This document shows positions 61,901 to 64,000 of a stretch of DNA of 64,000 bases, one piece after another. This DNA is from Herpomyces periplanetae. Its lineage: Eukaryota; Ascomycota; Laboulbeniomycetes; Herpomycetales; Herpomycetaceae. The position numbers and the translations under genes are program-made. Below the pieces are notes generated by a model. The model saw nothing but the letters and a program-made list of their open reading frames with translations. It was not told the origin of the DNA and made no database searches. Positions within the stretch are counted from its first letter, which is position 1. Each line of letters begins with the position of its first letter. The stretch is from positions 124,001 to 188,000 of the forward strand of contig WMKJ01000009.1 in the NCBI GenBank assembly GCA_009733715.1, written 5' to 3'.

Positions 61901-64000
61901 TTCATTGTTCTGTTAAGCTGGCCAGATGTTGCTTCATTATTGCAAGAAGAAATCATCGTAGTATCGCCTTCTTTACTAAATCTTCGACATGACACAATTA
62001 ATTTTTTGAGGCAGCCCGAAGTTTGCTCCTTATCTCGTTCAATAGCCAGAACGTGAACTTTAATAGCTCTTCCCAGTTCGAATTGTTGCTGAGGACTGGT
62101 GATATAGGCTTCACTCATTTCTCCTAATGGTAAAAAACCGTGCAATCCATTTAAAAATTCCACTAGTGCTCCATGATCAAAGAATCGAATAATCGTTGCC
62201 CAAGATACATCTCCCTGTTTAATTGATTTCCAATCCTCAAACATGCAAACATTTTCTCCACGTTTTCCCACAAGTGATTTTTTCAGCGTTAGTCGAACAC
62301 TCCTATTAACAGTATCCACCTGTAGCACGCGGGCTTTGATCGTCTGATTTTCACGAAACCGCTGCTGTGGATTGTGTAACTTAACATCTGATAAGTGTAT
62401 CTCGTCTACAAATCCCTTAATTCCGTCTGTTAGCCAGACAACTAGACCGCGCACTCGTCCGTTTTTAAGTACTAATCTGTCAACCTTGACTTCCACTACA
62501 CTTCCAACACGAATGTCTCCCAAGCAGAGATAACTTTGTTTTAATGTGCTTTCGTTCATGGCCAGGATAATCAAATTATCAATGGGATTGTATCCGATTA
62601 CTCGAGCATCATGCTTCGTTCCAACGGCAAACTGTGGGTCGTTTTCCGTTAATACCTCAATTTTACTATCACTCAAGCGTGAAATGTGGACAAATCCCCA
62701 ATCATCCATCGTGGGTGAACCAGTATTTTTACCTATTTTAAGTATATCATCATTCGTGTTATTCAAGTAAATGAATGCTCCAAGTTTCGGCAAGACACGC
62801 GTCAATGTCGCATTATGCACAAATGAAGATATAGCGTATCGTTCACGAGATTCAATTAGCGGATCGAATCGTAATACATTGTCCAATACTGAGACGCCAT
62901 ATTTCGCAGGTTGGGCAAGGGAAAAGGATGAGTAAATAATGCGAGCCCAAATTTTGCTTCCAGGCTTGTACCTTGCCGAGATATCAAAATTTTTATGTTT
63001 AAATGCGCCTGAATGTATGACGTCTGCAGAGACTGACGCTACGTTCATAACGTGGCCAGTAAAGCCTGTTTTTCCACTGTAGTTGATCGTTACTTCAACG
63101 GCTGAGCCGGGTAATAGTGATTTGACGGAGTTAACTTTGGCGGGTCCACGGACTTTTGGTGCTTTTGTACAAGCAGGAGACCAAGCACTACTTAAATCCG
63201 CCGAAAGGTGGACAATTCGATTGAAAGATTTAACGTAACATAACAAAATAGCGCCACGAGACAAGGAACTGGCGGATATCTGGGTACCTAAATCCGAAAA
63301 AGCGAGAAACCCTTGAACTTTTGATGTATTGTCGCCGATTCCTAGATCCATGATCAGGCCGTGGTCCTCGATACTTTTGACGGTAGCTTGCACAAAACAC
63401 ATGTGGACCAAATCTTGTGCATCCAAGCCAGCATTTACTAAATTTGGTGAAATTGACAGTTCTATATGTCGTTTCATCTTTGCCGATGTAGCCGGGACAT
63501 TACTTTTATCCCTGACGTGTCCCTTCATATTGACAATGGCAGCACGCAAGTACTGACCCAGATAAAAATGTCGTGATAGATCAACTATTGGTGTTTCAGT
63601 ATCATTTGAGTTATCGCCATCTCCCTCTTTATTGCCATTCGCAAGATAAGTACTAGCAATTGTCGATCGAGGAATTTCGGAGAAGGGGACGTAACCAGAG
63701 AGGTTGTTTGCGAAACTGATGGCAATATCTTTTCGTGTGATGCTGGTTACTTGACCAAGAACTCGGGTACCCAGCTCCATAGTGCGCGGACTCAATCCTT
63801 CTATACGCAATGATGGACTTTGCCCAGATTCATTTGCTAAATGAAAGGGTGATTCTTGGGCGCTTGAGAAAGTTTTGCGGTGCGGCTTAACCGTACTGGT
63901 AGTGGTGTCAGATTTAACGTTTGGAGTTGAGGAAAGCTCCAATTCACGCGCTGATTTTCGTAACTCTTCCAAATCGATATCAGAATCGAAAAACTTTTTA
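58909..64000 (-). CDS. RRP5: rRNA biogenesis protein Rrp5 (S1 and HAT repeats), N-terminus beyond window
   Basis: One uninterrupted frame runs from the window edge (open at 64000) to the stop at 58909, with at least 1696 residues. Multiple S1 RNA-binding repeats are visible, for example LRIEGLSPRTMELGTRVLGQ VTSITRKDIAISF, DVSWATIIRFFDHGALVEFL, AGHTVTGIINSIQDYGIFIK and GDRVIAKVLDVDVTRRRIKL. The C-terminal ~300 residues are HAT/TPR-like (NDADLWIKLMAYHIETFSDI, ARTMFEQLVETWPRRWDIWD-type repeats). Rrp5 is needed for both 18S and 5.8S/25S rRNA processing in the nucleolus. Only the start, with perhaps a few dozen residues, lies outside. Linkers between S1 repeats are unusually Ser/Asp/Glu-rich. Confidence 0.96.
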   Translation of the reverse strand, partial: KKFFDSDIDLEELRKSARELELSSTPNVKSDTTTSTVKPHRKTFSSAQESPFHLANESGQSPSLRIEGLSPRTMELGTRVLGQVTSITRKDIAISFANNLSGYVPFSEIPRSTIASTYLANGNKEGDGDNSNDTETPIVDLSRHFYLGQYLRAAIVNMKGHVRDKSNVPATSAKMKRHIELSISPNLVNAGLDAQDLVHMCFVQATVKSIEDHGLIMDLGIGDNTSKVQGFLAFSDLGTQISASSLSRGAILLCYVKSFNRIVHLSADLSSAWSPACTKAPKVRGPAKVNSVKSLLPGSAVEVTINYSGKTGFTGHVMNVASVSADVIHSGAFKHKNFDISARYKPGSKIWARIIYSSFSLAQPAKYGVSVLDNVLRFDPLIESRERYAISSFVHNATLTRVLPKLGAFIYLNNTNDDILKIGKNTGSPTMDDWGFVHISRLSDSKIEVLTENDPQFAVGTKHDARVIGYNPIDNLIILAMNESTLKQSYLCLGDIRVGSVVEVKVDRLVLKNGRVRGLVVWLTDGIKGFVDEIHLSDVKLHNPQQRFRENQTIKARVLQVDTVNRSVRLTLKKSLVGKRGENVCMFEDWKSIKQGDVSWATIIRFFDHGALVEFLNGLHGFLPLGEMSEAYITSPQQQFELGRAIKVHVLAIERDKEQTSGCLKKLIVSCRRFSKEGDTTMISSCNNEATSGQLNRTMKVSPAPLITQSYEEKLERISIGQLVKGRIIEKSVEAHHLVVKLDEQLNGIIYANHLNDGSDKSKIHQFNRLFVGQLLNEMVVTGKRQRQGTVILTMKPSLIKRAQANQLKRIVKPIRGKEESLCGLWGKAYVKSILPDGLLVRLNEIMRNAQFERVKLMGGTFYGKVPLTDISDDFGRVNLTKVSVNEMVRVYILKHYLSRSKSGKGECSTEDSKVRESSEERIESSYGKLILSMRESRVPQGKRQLNNSSVEIERNTGRLREKAFQTVDNSLGNTNLFPNQEKESKPDKPDEPEDLGLSDGLSSKIVDSEILSLDDFDVGSLLRGFIININDKKGIFVQIGAELVGHVCIGEISDGFLKQWMDPFTVGQLVRVRVLSKDKETNHIKLTMKSTKLLADSLSSVNGNNQSKLCTIKFEDIQAGHTVTGIINSIQDYGIFIKLSNTSDNLHGLCHKSEIVDDSLPSSWKSLFAVGDRVIAKVLDVDVTRRRIKLSLKASALGRSQDPVNEFNYMNTQSDNESQDPEASDHSDFESDTHSDQLPEVTSLAFGDPTSDKSKLGIDTVRSKSLALSTNTETPALAKLGFDWTGNIMEQETLLQHSKGVSVGKNEAINSLMSRNDRGDGIEADLERQLLARPNDADLWIKLMAYHIETFSDIVKARQIAKRALRTIHFRLDDAKLDVWTAVLNLELSYGKSPFSLSDSSLSIGYLDKTSEDEDVLEEPKSFLQLFNVACQSVNDIKSLYYRVLSVLSNLDRPSDAAILYKLMSKKPEFSRDPKYWTRYAAFLMNLNSDPAENSALVKSLLPRAIQSCAGSVISSKNLNRANLNVKSGKMSKHDHTTATVLTIQRRLILNFALLEFTSTTGDPERGRTMFEQLVETWPRRWDIWDCWLTVEKLMMKREDYAPHSVERVRTLYQRMCTSPPQPPMKKHRAVRIFKQWATWEDELHTLSAFQDAKSRVKRTEHVKNLAREYVTCIKSLSENNIAEDNDDTDNELSD

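Noticed and set aside
1-64000. Transposons, LTR elements, viral relics or CRISPR arrays
   Set aside because: No reverse transcriptase, transposase, integrase, capsid or terminal-repeat pattern was recognised; the repeats present are simple-sequence tracts.

Overview
The window is nuclear DNA of a fungus. Protein genes lie on both strands and are broken by short GT..AG introns, mostly 55 to 210 bases, several with a CTAA(C/T)-like branch site just before the acceptor. The gene set is typical of fungi: sterol C24-methyltransferase, Mgm1, an Mdm10-like barrel of the ERMES tether, Gpc1, Dug3 and a fungal-type homeobox factor. I cannot name the species. The unspecialised mix of genes would suit an early-diverging lineage, but that is inference. 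I see no mobile element, CRISPR array, rRNA or convincing tRNA.

Layout, left to right. 1-7.2 kb: RPF2 (3' end cut by the window edge), a Pac4-like proteasome chaperone, a sideroflexin, an unrecognised Ser/Asn-rich protein and SAM50. 7.2-12 kb: a divergent, strand-skewed promoter, UBC6, a WKF-domain protein, and a GC-rich hairpin-rich island that may hold a non-coding RNA. 12-21 kb: PDB1 (pyruvate dehydrogenase E1 beta), DPM2, a mitochondrial ketoacyl reductase, holocytochrome-c synthase, a short STN1 and ERG6. 21-39 kb: CWC22, SMC1, GPC1, a small secreted or anchored protein, MGM1 and DUG3. 39-46 kb: MIC10 and a 1367-residue helical protein. 46-54 kb: a homeobox factor set between two gene-poor, repeat-rich stretches. 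54-64 kb: a greatly enlarged MDM10-like protein, a short MRT4-like protein and RRP5 (N-terminus cut by the window edge).

No operon-like pathway is visible, but two themes recur. About eight of the 24 genes act in mitochondria, including outer-membrane barrel biogenesis (SAM50, MDM10), inner-membrane shaping (MGM1, MIC10) and the PDH, heme lyase and type II fatty-acid steps. A second group builds the large ribosomal subunit (RPF2, MRT4, RRP5). Gene models with introns were assembled by following reading frame and family homology across GT..AG borders; exon borders are given per gene. Intergenic DNA repeatedly carries CACGTG, and divergent promoters show mirror-image pyrimidine-rich leaders on each coding strand.
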